Source: Portunus trituberculatus
Taxonomy: Eukaryota > Arthropoda > Malacostraca > Decapoda > Portunidae
Direction: 5' to 3'
DNA length: 64,000 nucleotides
Assembly (NCBI RefSeq): GCF_017591435.1
Contig: NC_059299.1
Span: forward strand, 6,675,980 to 6,739,979
The number at the start of each line of letters is the position of its first letter. The first letter of the stretch is position 1. Below are positions 10,083-21,411 of this stretch, in pieces. Both the position numbers and the translations under genes were made by a program. The notes below the pieces were generated by a model, which had not been told where the DNA came from, made no database searches, and saw only the letters and a list, made by a program, of their open reading frames with translations.

Positions 10083-10570
10083 CGATTTAGACACTTAGGG
10101 AGCGAAGATAAGGCGCCTCGATCCTCTTAGGGAAGGCAGTGAGTTTGGATCCACACTCTTAGGAAACGAAAAAGAGTTCTGATCCAGAGTCTAAAGCTAA
10201 AATAGGAGGGTTTGATCTTGACTGTTAGGAAAGAAAAAGGCTTTCATCTGAACTCTTAGGGAAGGGAGAAGTGTTCGAGTTTCTTCATTTGAGCCATAGT
10301 CATTGGTCAAGGAATTTGATTTGATTTGATTTGATAAGTTTATTGTTGAAAAAAAAAGTACAACAAAGGAGATGCGAGGAGTCAAGGAATGAGGTTCATC
10401 CAGAGTCAAGAAAAGAAAAGAAAAAAGAAAAGAAAAAAAGGAAAGGAAAGGAAAGAAGGAGACGAAGAAGAAAAAGATGTGGTTTGATTGAGACTCTTAG
10501 TAAAGGAAGGAGGAAAAAAAAAAAGAAAAGAAAACGTGGACTTCGACTGTTAGAAAAGGAAATATACAAT
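10083..10570. repeat. Degenerate minisatellite with CTTAGGRAARG core
   Basis: A unit of about 45-60 bp, recognisable by GAYYYAGACTCTTAGGGA followed by an A/G-rich run, recurs at about 10085, 10120, 10150, 10220 and 10250. After a purine-rich insertion it reappears at 10485 and 10535. Examples of the core are CACTTAGGGAGCGAAG, CTCTTAGGAAACGAAAAAG and CTCTTAGTAAAGGAAGG. Confidence 0.7.
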
Positions 10571-10870
10571 CTGATCCAATTTTAGTCGATGTAGATTTCT
10601 GAAAAAGAGAAAAGTGTTCGGTACTGAAAAAAAATATAACAATAAATGAATAAACAAATAAATAGATAAATATATAAATAAAATAAACAAAAAAAAAAAA
10701 AAAAAAAAAAGGAATCAGAAACATCGGGGAGTAAATTCTTTCCACCACTGACACTTGAGAACCATTCCAACCCAAACTCACGTGGAGAAGTGTCCTCGGG
10801 ATTACAAATAGCGAACAACTTGGTCAGTGTTTGTGTTTACCGAGCAGAGTTTGGCTTCAGTTCTCGGATA

Positions 10871-11608
10871 AGGTAAGGGGTGAGGGGAGGAATGAGAAAG
10901 AATGGAGACAGGAATGAAAAGAGCAAATTCAAGGAAATCTAAAACATCTTGATATAAAAATAAGATGAATTAAACGAAAAGAAAAGGTGGCGAAGAGAAA
11001 AAGAGGAGAAAAAAGAGGTAAGAAGCGAGGGAAGGAATGAGAAAGACTGGAGACGAAACTAAAATATCTTGATAGAAAAATAAGATGAACTAAACGAAGA
11101 GAGAAGGTGGAGAAGAGAGACGAGAGAAAGATAGAGAGAAAAAATGAGGTAAGGAGTGAGGGAATGAATGAATAAGAGTGGACACACGAATGAAAAGAGC
11201 AAATTTAAGAAAACGAAAACATCTTGATATAAAAAATGAGATAGAATAAACGGAGAGAGGAGGAGGAGGAGGAGGACGAGAGAAAAGAGAAGAAAAAAGA
11301 AGCAAAGGATGAGGGAAGGGATTGAGAGAGCGCAAGGAGACAAGAATAGAAAAAAATCCAAGGAAAACTACATTTTTTCGATACAGAAAAAAAAAGGAGA
11401 GAGAGAGAGAAGATGGAATAGACACAAGAGTAAAGAAGGGGTAAGAATTAATAAGGATAATTCCAACATTTTGAGTTAATTAAACAAAGAAAGCAGACGA
11501 AGAAAAGAGAAGAGGAAGGGTAAAGAATAAAGGCAAGAGAAAGAAAATGGAGACAAGAGGAGTGAATAAAGGAAGGGGTAACGCTAACATCTTGAAATAA
11601 GGAATAAC

Positions 11609-11610
<2 letters not shown>
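10871..11610. repeat. Purine-rich minisatellite, unit about 130-155 bp
   Basis: Units begin with GTAAGGRGTGAGGGAAGGAA at about 10871, 11016 and 11149. They carry GAGAAAGAMTGGAGAC, then AACATCTTGATATAAAAATA and AGATGAAYTAAACGAA, then a GA-rich run. More diverged units continue near 11305 and 11440-11600 (GGAGACAAGA, AACATCTTGAAATAAGGA). The strand is almost entirely purine apart from the motif core. The long reverse-strand frames here (Ser/Leu/Phe-rich) follow from that bias. Confidence 0.85.

Positions 11611-11673
<63 letters not shown>
11611..11673. repeat. (GA)n microsatellite
   Basis: About 31 perfect GA units terminating the purine-rich minisatellite block. Confidence 0.99.
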
Positions 11674-11674
<1 letters not shown>

Positions 11675-11759
11675 AGCGGGGCGAGGTATAGGGGTGGAAG
11701 AAAGGAAAGGATAAGTAAGGGAGGGACTGGAGTGAGGGGAGAGGGTGGGGGGTAGGTGG

Positions 11760-11950
11760 GGCTATTGACTTCCTAACGTTGCCTCCCACAGTTATGTATG
11801 AGGCACTTGCACCCGGGTCGCCTTTTCGAGTGTATAATTCCTCAAAGTCATCTGAAGCGTCTACCAATAGCGGGGGATATTTAAGGTTAAGTGCAGCAGG
11901 GTAGCGAGGCACCATCACTCACTCTCTCTCCCCCCGGTCACTCCTCGCCA
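11760..11950. other. Repeat-poor island
   Basis: This is balanced-composition DNA between a purine block and a pyrimidine block (TTGACTTCCTAACGTTGCCT .. TACCAATAGCGGGGGATATT). It has no coding signature. Such islands could be conserved non-coding DNA, but that would need a cross-species alignment. Confidence 0.3.
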
Positions 11951-12590
11951 GACCCGCCTCACACGTACCTCACATCCCGATGCCGTCTTCGCGGTGAGCT
12001 ACTCTTGTCATCAGTCTTCGTTGCTTTAATGTCACGTCCCTCCCATAGTCACCCAGTCTCTCCCTCCTCTTCCTTCTACCTATGCGTCCCTGCCATCTCT
12101 TCCAGCTTTTTTCCTTGTCTCCTATTTAGTCGCGTCCTCTAGTCTTTGTCTCCTTTCCATATCCCTCCTCGCTTTCTCCTCTTCTTACGCCCCATTTCGT
12201 TTTCTAGTACACTCTCTTCCTAGTAATCCTCACCTACTTCAACCCCTTTATCATCTATATCTATCCTTAGTGTCTTCCTCTCCTGCATCACTTTCTAGTC
12301 TCCTCCTCTCCTACTCCCCATGGTGCCCTTCACAAGACCTTTAGTCCCCCAGCTCGCCCACAGGCAGTCCGGGATGTGACAACCCGAACGTTAGCACAGC
12401 GATCTATCTCCCTCACAGCGACATATTGACAGTCTATCACAGACGCTCACTCCTCGCTTCTCGCCGTGCATACATCTCTGGAGGCGTTTGATATCTCGGT
12501 GGTGGGAGCAGCATGACGTGTTTATGGGATTACTCAGGGTGTAGATAGTAAGACAGAAAGGTGGAGAACAGCTTCACTTCTATATGTAAC
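11951..12590. other. Pyrimidine-rich block then unique non-coding DNA
   Basis: From 12000 to 12330 the + strand is C/T-rich with degenerate CTCCTCTTCCTTC motifs. From 12340 to 12590 it returns to ordinary composition. No gene is seen. Confidence 0.5.
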
Positions 12591-13050
12591 TTGGTAATTT
12601 GCAGTGTCTGTTTTGAGGGACAACGGGTGCAGGAATGAAGGCTGAATGTTTGTGAGGTCACTCTAGTAATGAAAAAATAAGGTCAAGAAGTTTTATTTAT
12701 TTTTTTACATCAAACGTATCTTATGAATTCTTGCTTCGGAGAAAACGAAAGCGAAAAATGTGTCGAGGGTCTGCATCAAGGAGAACGAAAAATACAGGAA
12801 AAATGATAAAGTGTTTATGAAGTTATCTAAGAAACAATTAATAAATGAAAAGACAGGGACGTATATAAGAACGTCTGTTTTGAGGAGAACTGGAACAAAA
12901 AGCGCAGGAAATGAGACAAACAAGATTTATGGAGTTATTAAATGTTTAAACAGCAAAACAGAAGTTCTTGACGGTAGCTTTGATCCTGTTTTGACATCCA
13001 CACGTATCAGTTTGTCGGTGGGATTGGAGGCAGGGGCGGGACATGTCTGA
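12591..13050. repeat. Weak tandem duplication in non-coding DNA
   Basis: TGTCTGTTTTGAGGGACAAC .. GCAGGAATGAAGG near 12604 resembles GTCTGTTTTGAGGAGAACTG .. GCAGGAAATGAGA near 12872. The segments between also share GAGAACGAAAA-type stretches. The resemblance is patchy, so this is a tentative old duplication. No gene is supported. Confidence 0.35.
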
Positions 13051-13968
13051 GGGCGGCGAGTGGTGGTCAAAGGGACGGTATTCAGGATCAGACTTAAGAA
13101 GCTTAGTCGGTTTACCTGGAGATCGTTCTTGTGTAGACTATTGACGGTACATCCGCGCTCCCTCCTCACGCCCTCCTCCCCCAACACACGTCCAAGCATT
13201 AGAACCCTCCAGTCTGCAGGAACGATGAAGTCGAGGTTTTATGTGACAAGGAGCAGAGGAGGAAAAAAAATAAATAAGCACACACCGACACTTCATCGCC
13301 GCCTCTTGATGTGTTGCACGAGAAATCCCGGGAGTGGAAGAGGTAAACAACGAGTACTCCGAGACAGCAGAGGAAGGAACGAAACAACAACAGTAACACA
13401 AACAACGCAACAACAAACAAAAGTCGCAATGAGAGGCCGGCAGTCTGATGAGTCTAATAAAACCTAAGAGTTAATTTTCTTGCGGTGTCTCTTGCGTGTA
13501 CCTTGAAAAAAAAAAAAAAATAAAGTGAGACTAGATAAACCTCTAAATATACGGAGAGATAAGGAAAATATGAGGAAAAAAGACTTGTTTCTTTTTCCTT
13601 TAATTTTGTCATGCACGAAGAGAAAGTACTGAGGCGAAGTGACGGAGAAGAAAGGCTAAAAAAGATAAAGGCAATGGCAAAACAACAGAGATAAGAGTAA
13701 TTTCGGGAAAAAGAGACACGTTTTCTTCGCTCAGATAAGAGAAAGTTACGGAGAGTCAAGAAGAAAGAAAGCAACGCAGGAAAGTAAACCGAGAAAGTTA
13801 GGAAGAAATAAAACAGGATACACGGAGCTAATGAGAGAAAGTACACAAAGTCAAGCAGAAAGAAAATGGGAAGTAGGAGAGACGAGGACAGCAGGGAAGT
13901 GAAGCAGGAAGAGCGGGAAAAGAAATAAAGGGAAGGAACAAGAGGTTTCTTCACTGGGACAAATAAGT

Positions 13969-13970
<2 letters not shown>
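13051..13970. other. Non-coding stretch, purine-rich from 13500
   Basis: From about 13500 the + strand is dominated by A/G with repeated GAGAAAGTWACGRAGWCAAG-like segments, which suggests a degenerate tandem origin. Phe/Ser/Leu-rich reverse frames here are composition artefacts. Confidence 0.5.

Positions 13971-13971
<1 letters not shown>

Positions 13972-14041
<70 letters not shown>
13972..14041. repeat. (GA)n microsatellite
   Basis: About 35 perfect units. Confidence 0.99.
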
Positions 14042-14044
<3 letters not shown>

Positions 14045-14090
14045 GAGGTGGTAAGTAAGAAAAATAACTTGAATAAAGCAAGGGAATGAA

Positions 14091-14091
<1 letters not shown>

Positions 14092-14135
<44 letters not shown>

Positions 14136-14141
14136 TAGTAA
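14092..14141. repeat. (TAG)n microsatellite
   Basis: About 16 triplets with one GGT interruption. Confidence 0.98.
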
Positions 14142-14254
14142 TCATTTCTTATCTGACAGAGGTAATTTTACTTTAGTCTCACTTAATAACACTGAATCAC
14201 AGCGTTTTCTATAATTGTTACTGATTTCACTATTGTAATGACAACAATAATAGC

Positions 14255-14255
14255 A

Positions 14256-14328
<73 letters not shown>
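14255..14328. repeat. Compound (CT)n(GT)n microsatellite
   Basis: (CT)14 passes directly into (GT)23. The same CT-to-GT junction recurs at 30442. Confidence 0.99.
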
Positions 14329-14329
<1 letters not shown>

Positions 14330-14330
<1 letters not shown>

Positions 14331-15200
14331 CCATTGCTCCACTACTCCATTCTGTGAGATCAGTCATCAGCACCTCACGTTCCCAGAAACTCAATTAGCT
14401 AAAGCAGAAAAAAACCTTGCCTTTCAGTTTGATAAGTTCCACGTTCATGAAAACCTCGTTTAAGTACAAAAATTTTTATCTGGTCAGCACACACGTGTAC
14501 ATTTTTCTACTCGAGCCAAAGAGACAAAGACAGCACAAGGCGATGAGAGCGAAAAAAGGAGGACACATGAATAGGAAAGAAGTTTTATAGGAGGAAAAAT
14601 AATGGGAGGTTAAAAGTTAATGCACCCTCGAATGCTCCTGAAAGTGGCGCGTCTTTTCAAAATATGGAAGCCAGTGACAAGCGAACGTTCCGTCTCTCTG
14701 CTCCCTTTCATATCCACCTGGCACAGTTTTTTTTTCTTTTCTTTTCTTACTCCGAGGGGGGAAAGGAAAAAGCGTAGGGCGAGGGAAAATAAGACTTCAG
14801 CTCTATAATCCTAATGGTGCTTTGTCTTGCCTTCGTTATTAATGCAGGCTGCGCGTTGGTGAAGGAAAAGAAATCAGAAGGCGTGTGGCGTTTGCCGGGA
14901 GAAAAGAGACTGAGAGAGAGAAAAAAAAAAAAATAACCTAAAAGAAAATGTATATGATAAAAACAAATTAGAAAAAAACAAGTACACTATGACGTCCACA
15001 TATCTTCATCACCCGCTATGGTACTAAAAAAAAAAAAAAGGAAATAAATAGCTCCCCCACTTTTTCCCCTCTCTCTCCGCCCCACTCGCTCTTTCTCACT
15101 TTTTTTTATTTTTATTAGAGTGAATCGGACAATGGTGGATTTATGACCGCCATCATCACCTTCATTGGGGACAGAAATATAACAAAAAAAGGTCGTTTAT
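14330..15200. other. Non-coding stretch with A-runs
   Basis: Ordinary low-copy DNA with several A or T homopolymers (about 14920, 15030, 15100). Short frames here show no domain. Nothing is supported. Confidence 0.5.
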
Positions 15201-15214
15201 ATGGCAGTACCTTT

Positions 15215-15440
15215 TTGTTCGCCAGTCGATCCATCAGTCAGTCAATCAGCCAGTCACTCATTTCATTCTCGTCAGTTCATCTTTCTGCTTATCTGTCTGT
15301 TTGTTTACTTATCTATCAGTCTGTACGTTTACCTGTCTATATATCTATCTACGAGTACCTATTCATCAACCTGTATATCTATCAATATATGTATCCATTA
15401 TGTCTGTCTATCTACACATCTATCTATCTGTTTGCCTGTT
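15215..15440. repeat. Degenerate tetranucleotide array (CAGT)n to (TCTA)n
   Basis: CAGTCAGTCAATCAGCCAGT at about 15235 passes into TCTG/TCTA/TATC tetranucleotides to about 15440 (ATCTATCTACGAG, CTGTCTATCTACACATCTAT). All three + frames are open because a 4-bp period reads as Tyr/Leu/Ser/Ile repeats. Confidence 0.9.
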
Positions 15441-16339
15441 GATCTCCCACTCTCATACCCTTGGCCCACCCTCTAACCCTTCCTCCTCCTCCCCTTACCC
15501 TTCTCTGCTTGCCAAACTTTCAGACTCAACTGGCGACATCAAACTTTTCCCTCATGGCGTCTCGAACCCTCCTGAGCCATGATCCTCAAGTTTTAATGGC
15601 AGGCGGCCGTTTAGGTGGCGGAGGGGGCTGTTTCCCGAGACCCCGAGCTATTGCCCCCTTCCACGATGCTGGGAAAGGTGAGGGAGAGGAGAGAGCAGGT
15701 CCATTATGAGTGTGCGAGGGTGCTGAGATGGAAGGCCGAAGGTGGAGGACAGGGAAAGATGGAATACAGGATGGGAAACAGAAAGAGGCATGAGGATGAT
15801 GGAGATGATGGTAGGGAATGACGAGAAGCAAAGGGAGGAACAGGAGGAAGAGGGAAAGAAGTACAAAGACGAAGAAGGGGACGAGGACGAGAGAAAAACA
15901 ACGAAGGTAACAAAAAGATGAGAATAAGGTCAAAGACGAAAAGGAGGCTGAGGAACACGAGAAGAACGACGACTGTAAAAAAAGAAAAGGACAAAAACAA
16001 CGACAAGGGCAAGAACAAAGAAGGAAAAGGAAGGAAAAAAAGAGAAAAGTGTATCTTAACTAAACACCAAATTAAACTCTGACGACCTGAACTGATGACT
16101 TGATGACCTGCTGATAGCGCTGTGACCTTGACCTCCTTGCGATCCAACGTGACCACTCGAAAAGACCCCAATGCTTCCGCCGCCGCACGTAACGAGGGCG
16201 GCACGCGAGGCAATCAGGTGATGCCTCGCTGGGATCATCGCCTCCTGAACCTCGGCGGGAGGAAACTCGAAGGAAAAGAACTCAGGGAGAAAGGTAGGAA
16301 GATGAGTCCAGTGGTGGTGATGGTGGTGGTAACAGGTAC
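15441..16339. other. Non-coding stretch, purine-rich between 15700 and 16060
   Basis: After a C/T-rich segment to about 15590, the + strand becomes A/G-rich (GAGGAAGAGGGAAAGAAG-type). From 16060 to 16270 it is of mixed composition. The long reverse-strand frames are low-complexity. No gene is supported. Confidence 0.5.
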
Positions 16340-16515
16340 AGGAGGAGGAAAAGGAGGAAGAAGAAGAAGAAGAAGAAGAAGAAGAAGAAGAAGAGAAGGA
16401 GGAGGAGGAGGAGAAGAAGGAGGAGAAGGAGAAGAAGGAGGAGGAGGAGGAGGAGGAGGAGGAGGAGGAGGAGGAGGAGGAGGAGGAGAAGGAGGAGGAA
16501 GAGAAGGAGGACGAG
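16340..16515. repeat. (AGG)n/(AAG)n polypurine triplet array
   Basis: About 175 bp of pure purine triplets alternating blocks of AAG and AGG. Frames read poly-Arg/Gly on + and poly-Ser on -. It is a triplex-prone mirror-repeat type sequence. Confidence 0.97.
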
Positions 16516-16547
16516 GAATAGTAAATAGTTAATAGCAGTGGTGGCAG

Positions 16548-16550
<3 letters not shown>

Positions 16551-16576
<26 letters not shown>
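16551..16576. repeat. (CT)n microsatellite
   Basis: 13 CT units. Confidence 0.98.
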
Positions 16577-16578
<2 letters not shown>

Positions 16579-16882
16579 TGGATCACTTACTTTCCAGCCT
16601 CAGTTAAGTGGATGAGCGGTCCACATGCCTCGCTTCACCCCGCCCTTCAAAGTAGCTCCCTCCGCCCCTCCTGAGCGCCTCCCTGCGTCACTGTCACCTG
16701 CAGCAGTCCTGCCCGCGCCCCTCCATCACTCACCTGACCACCAAGCACGCCAAGTCAAGCCAGGGTGAGGCCATTGTGTACTTAGATCACAGTTTCCGAA
16801 GATATGAATAAAAATGTGTGCGTTTGTGTGTTTGTGTGTGAGTGTTTGGATGTAGCAATGATGTGTTTCGTGGTGATATACA
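16577..16882. other. GC-richer repeat-poor island
   Basis: C-rich non-coding DNA including GTCACCTGCAGCAGTCCTGC and a CACCTGACCA E-box-like site near 16733. No coding signature. Confidence 0.3.
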
Positions 16883-17103
16883 TCCATATTCAGAAACACT
16901 TTACTCTCTCACCACGACTATTTCCTAAGGCCACAGAGACAACTAGCCAGGTTTTCAAGACAGTTACTCCTTATGGTAAACTAGAAATCCTGCCAATCTA
17001 TCACCAGAACCATAAAAATACTCTTAAAAATACGACTATCTTCAACACGAGTCTTTGGAAAGTAGAGATGGTGAGAGAGCAAAGCATTTCCGAATAGGGG
17101 CCA
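16883..17103 (+). mobile_element. MITE-like family M, copy 2
   Basis: A compact 221-bp copy. Its left end is CCATATTCAGAAACAC with TTTACTCTCTCACCACGACT, then AAGGCCACAGAGACAACTAG. Its right end is GGTGAGAGAGCAAAGCATTT plus CCGAATAGGGGCC. The outer ~35 bp are mutually inverted, which is the clearest view of the family's terminal inverted repeats. Confidence 0.88.
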
Positions 17104-17354
17104 TATTGAGGTGTTTTCGTGATAAAAGGTACATTAATGAAGAAAGTGATGATAAATGGTGTGTTATTAGTTTAAAGAAGAAACAGCGGCGATTCAGCGA
17201 GATGCAAGTCCTTTCCCCCGCCTGGACGATTTTAATGGTCGTTTTAACCTCAAATTTTTGCAAATGTTCCCGCGGCAGACACAAGCAGAATACATTAAAA
17301 CTTTGGAGTTCACCTCTGACTGAAGTTGACGAAATGTATAATTAATGGTCGCTG

Positions 17355-17510
17355 TCCCTCACCTGACCCGACCAAACCCGAACCAACCAACCACTTCAGA
17401 CCGAACCCAAACCCAGCCAAACGCATCCTGATCCGACCGAACCCAACCCGACCAAACGCGACTCAACCCGATCCAACCATGATATAAACCGACCCAAACC
17501 AGTCAACTAT
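17355..17510. repeat. Short degenerate array of CCGACCAAAC/CCGAACC
   Basis: An approximately 10-bp motif (CCGACCAAAC, CCGAACCAAC, CCGAACCCAA) is repeated with drift. It superficially resembles telomere-like repeats but does not match the arthropod TTAGG unit. Confidence 0.75.
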
Positions 17511-17584
17511 CCCTTAAAACCACAACTCAAATCTCCTAAAATCTGGCCTCCTTCAAATCCTCTTAAACTTAAAAACCATCCACA

Positions 17585-18190
17585 ACTTTGGCAGATTCCC
17601 CTTAAACCACCAATGTTGAAAAAACATTCTTAGATTCTCCCTTAAAACACCAACAATCCTTATCTGTTACATTAAAAAAAACACCCTTAGATTTCTCCTT
17701 TAAAACCACAACAAACATTACATTGAAGAAACATCCTTAGATTCTCCTTTAAAACACCATAAACCTTATTAGCTACATTGAAAACACTCTTAGATTCCCC
17801 TTTAAAACCCCAACAAACATTATCATTTACACTAAAAACAACAACTTAGATGTCACTAAAAAAAAAACACCAAGAAACTTTGCTACATTGAAAAAGCACC
17901 ACTAGATTCCACTTCAGAACACTAACTTTATCATTTACATTGAAAAATATCTTTAGATTCTCCTTAAACCATAAACCACATTGAAAAAAAAAAAAAAAGC
18001 CATCCTTAGATTTGCCTTAAAACACCAACATTAATTATCATTTACATTTGAAAACACCCTAAGATTCGCCTTTATTACACCACAACAAACATTATCACTT
18101 ACATTGAAAAACACTCGTAGATTACTATTAAAACACAAACCTTATCAGTTACATTGAAAAACACCCTTAGATTCACTTTAACCCCCCATC
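17585..18190. repeat. Minisatellite, unit about 50-60 bp, about 11 diverged copies
   Basis: Units contain CTTAGATTCTCCTTTAAAAC, ACCAACAAACATTATCATTT and ACATTGAAAAACACC. Starts of the TTAGATT core fall near 17629, 17684, 17731, 17789, 17844, 17905, 17953, 18006, 18060, 18117 and 18167. The copies are diverged with A-run length changes, so the array is old. No frame is open through it. Confidence 0.92.
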
Positions 18191-18900
18191 CCTCCTTTAG
18201 AACCAACGCACTTTACCACACATACACCCACACGCCCACACACCATTACAAACTCATCCCTGCAGCGCCTTCCTTGCTATAGTTGACTCACGCTGGTCCC
18301 TCTTGCTTCACTACATGTTCTGTCCACTACACTATTCACCCTCGCAGCTTCAGACACAAGCACACTTAATCCCCCAAACACCCAAGCACCGCCCACACAA
18401 GAGACGACCTCCTGCGCCCACTCACGCAGACACATACACAGAGCAACAACCTCCCAGCACTTCACTCCGCTTCGTTGGGACTCTAATGAAGGTCACTCTG
18501 TCTCCTCACTCTCTCATCACGTTTCTTATCGACCTGGCGCAGCTGTGTGTGTGTGTTTATGTGTGTTAATTCCGTATGATTTTAACCTCAAGCTATTTTA
18601 GGTTTAAATATGTGCACTGTTTGTCTGTTTGTGTATGTCTGTGTCTCTTTCGAATGGATTAAAGGCGGAGGTATAGAGGAAAGGAAAAAAAAAGTAATAA
18701 TGAAAGATTTTGTTAAGTTATAGGTAATGATGGAAAAAAAATGGTCTTAACCTGTGAAGTTACAATACTGTCTGTACCTGTCTGTCTCAGTGATGGAGGA
18801 AGGGAAGGGGCGGGAGGATTGGGCGTTTATAGAGGGAAGAAGAGAGACTGATATGAAGGAAAGACACAATGAAAAAAAAAAAAAAAAAGGAAGAAAATGG

Positions 18901-18902
<2 letters not shown>
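18191..18902. other. Non-coding stretch
   Basis: C-rich sequence with CACACC motifs to about 18450, then ordinary DNA with A-runs. An 88-codon frame at 18303 has no recognisable domain. Nothing is supported. Confidence 0.5.

Positions 18903-18981
<79 letters not shown>
18903..18981. repeat. (GA)n microsatellite
   Basis: About 39 GA units. It gives poly-Arg/Glu frames. Confidence 0.99.
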
Positions 18982-18985
<4 letters not shown>

Positions 18986-19112
18986 CGTCTCACACGATCT
19001 CTTCCTCCCACTTGACAGCGGCCGTCATCCCTTCCCCCGCCGCCATCCTTCACACTGCTTCCCCCTCTTTCTCACCACACACTCTGTTATTTCCTCTACT
19101 TCCCCCTTCAAC

Positions 19113-19114
<2 letters not shown>

Positions 19115-19177
<63 letters not shown>
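19115..19177. repeat. (CT)n microsatellite
   Basis: About 31 CT units, marking the start of a 1-kb polypyrimidine block. Confidence 0.99.
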
Positions 19178-19181
<4 letters not shown>

Positions 19182-19560
19182 TATCTATCTCTCTCTTTCT
19201 CTCTTTCCTCATCAAAGTTTTCGTTTTTCTTTCAGAATTTCATAACTTTTTTCTTCCTTTTTTCCTTTCTTGTCTCTCCTAATTCTTCCTTTTATATCTT
19301 TCCAAATTCTTTTATCACTGTCTCCCTTTATCCTTCCTCCTGTCCTTTCATTTTTCCCGTTACTTTTCCTCATTCCCTCCATTCCTCTCATTCCATTCCA
19401 ATTCTCTCTACTTTGTGCCTCTATATTTATTTCCTTTATTTCTCTTATCCCTTTTTTCTTCACTGCAGTCTTACTTTTCCCTGTCTTTTCTTTCCATGCG
19501 TTCCTCTCATCCATCTTTTTACACCCTTATTCATTTCTTCCCTTCCTCCATTCTTTCTTC
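19178..19560. other. Polypyrimidine-rich block
   Basis: C/T-rich + strand with few purines (TTTATCCTTCCTCCTGTCCT type). Together with the arrays on both sides it keeps one + frame open for 438 codons (18897-20213), with Phe/Ser/Leu/Pro composition and no domain. Confidence 0.7.
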
Positions 19561-20140
19561 TCTTCTTTTTTCCCACGTCTCTGTCTGCCTTACTATATTT
19601 CTTCCATTATTTCCCTTCTTCTTTCTATTTTTCCTATTCTACTCCTATTCCTTTTCCTTCGCTCTTCACACACTTCTGTTCGTCTCTCTCTTCTGTCTCT
19701 TCATCTCCGTCCATATCTCTTTTTTCTTCCCCATATCTCTGTCACCTTCTACTATATTTCTCTCTACACTGCTTCTTTCCTTTTCTCATTCTTTTTTCTT
19801 TCGATTTTTTAACATCTATGTGGTCTTCCTTTCCTATCTTCATCTCCATTTATAATTCTATCTCTTTTTTTTCCCCATATCTGTCATCCTCGACTTTATT
19901 TCTCTCTTCTCTTCTGCTCCTTTCCTTTTCTCATTCGCTCCTTCCATCTTTTAATACCTATGTCTTCCTCTTTCCCTCCATCTCCGTACATATTTATATC
20001 TCTTCTTTTCCCCATATCTGTCATCCTCCACTATATATCCTCTCTTCTCAACTGCCTTCCTTTTCTCTTCCCCTCCCCTTCCATCTTTTAACACCAGTGT
20101 CCATCTACCTCTTTTGTCTTGTTCATCTCCGCACGTCCCT
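19561..20140. repeat. Pyrimidine-rich minisatellite, unit about 138-144 bp
   Basis: CATCTCCGTCCATATCTC at 19702, CATCTCCATTTATAATTC at 19841, CATCTCCGTACATATTTA at 19979 and CATCTCCGCACG at 20123 start successive units. Each includes TTTCCCCATATCTGTCA, ACTATATTTCTCTCT, CTTTCCTTTTCTC and CCATCTTTTAACACC. A fainter unit precedes them near 19565. Confidence 0.88.
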
Positions 20141-20372
20141 CCCTCCCTGCGTCATTATCGGAGCCACTGTAGCCTCGAGGGATGGTCGGCCAGCCACCAG
20201 CCCTGAGTACTAATGAGACAGCGCCTGTTGCTCGAGCTGCCGCGGTTGGCTGGCCGATTAGACCACAGAGAGGCAAAATCTATTGTGTCCACCAGCGTCA
20301 AGGGAAGCTACGAGTGTGTGTCACGCTGGATCAGGTTAACAAGAGACTAATTAAGCTTTCCAGATACAGGAA
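20141..20372. other. Repeat-poor island
   Basis: GC-balanced unique-looking DNA (GAGGGATGGTCGGCCAGCCA and GTTGGCTGGCCGATTAGACC). The two GGCCAGCCA/TGGCTGGCC stretches form an inverted repeat about 50 bp apart. Short frames on both strands lack a recognisable domain. Confidence 0.35.
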
Positions 20373-20514
20373 GGTATTCGGGAACGTTTTAGTCTCACAC
20401 CAAGACAATTTTTCAAGGCCACAAGTATGATTAGCCGGGTTTTCAAAAGTAATCTATCACTAAAACAATAACAATTTACGTGAGAATTCGTGCAACTTCA
20501 ACTAAAGCCACACA

Positions 20515-20588
<74 letters not shown>
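20373..20588 (+). mobile_element. MITE-like family M, copy 3, truncated at a (CT)n array
   Basis: The left end (TATTCGGGAACGTTTTAGTC, then AAGGCCACAAGTATGATTAG and CCGGGTTTTC) and the centre to GCAACTTCAACTAAAGCCAC are present. At 20519 the element is replaced by about 34 CT units (20521-20588). The expected right end is not found beyond the array. Confidence 0.78.
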
Positions 20589-20591
<3 letters not shown>

Positions 20592-20788
20592 AGTTAATCT
20601 CAGTACCTGTTTTTCGTCTCTGTTTTCAAGCTTGGCGCAGGAAGCTTGTCGAAGTCCGTAACTTTAACTTCTACAGCGTGAAATTAGGTCATAGGTTTTT
20701 TTCTACTACCCCCGAAATGTGTTGATTATGTTAGCAGGTTCCCACGGCAACAGGTGGAGAGGGGGAACACCTGGTGAGAGGAAAGGGT

Positions 20789-20900
20789 GGTGGTGGTGGT
20801 GGTGGTGGTGAAGAATTTGAAAGAATGGGAAAAAGAAGAAAAGAGAAAAGAAACCTCGGAGCGTGGAAGTTTCTCTCTCTCTCTCTCTCTCTCTCTCGCT
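20789..20900. repeat. (GGT)n and (CT)n microsatellites
   Basis: (GGT)8 at about 20787-20811 and (CT)13 at 20873-20898, with unique DNA between. Confidence 0.95.
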
Positions 20901-21129
20901 TTACTCTCCTTACTCCATTCTCTCTGCCCTCTCCCCTCTTTCTACCCCCTTCCCTCTACCTTCCTCTCCCTACCCTCCCTCCCCCTTCGTCTATTTCCAC
21001 CATCCTTTTGACAACTCCAAAACTAAGTGCAAAAAATACGAGGAGTCGAAAAAAAGTGGGATCGTACCTCGTATTTATGAGACGCGTGTGGGAGAGAAAG
21101 ATGCACCGCCCCTCATCACCGACAGCCCG

Positions 21130-21331
21130 TGGGGGGGAGGATGAGGTGAGGGAGAGAGAGGGAGAGGTGAGGTGAGAGAGAGAAAGAGAATGGGCAAGAC
21201 AAGAGGAATAGGAATAGAGGAGGGAAACATGAGGGAGAGAGCAAGAGTGGAGGAAGAGACAGGAGAAAGAAAAGGTTAAAGAAGTGAGAATAGAAAGTAA
21301 AAAAAAGGAAAGGTGAGAGAATAAGATTTGA

Positions 21332-21409
<78 letters not shown>
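21130..21409. repeat. Polypurine block ending in (GA)n
   Basis: GAGGTGAGGGAGAGAGAG-like sequence for 200 bp, then about 37 GA units at 21334-21409. Confidence 0.95.

Positions 21410-21411
<2 letters not shown>

Noticed and set aside
17355..17510. Telomere-like repeat
   Set aside because: The motif CCGACCAAAC / CCGAACC does not match the arthropod TTAGG/CCTAA repeat and the spacing is irregular.
17585..18190. CRISPR-like array (regular repeats about 55 bp apart)
   Set aside because: The whole unit drifts together with no conserved repeat plus unique spacer pattern, and the DNA is eukaryotic. It is a minisatellite.
18897..20213. The longest open frame on the + strand (438 codons)
   Set aside because: It runs through (GA)n, (CT)n and a polypyrimidine minisatellite. 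It is Ser/Phe/Leu/Pro-rich with no domain, and its apparent repeats are the DNA tandem units.
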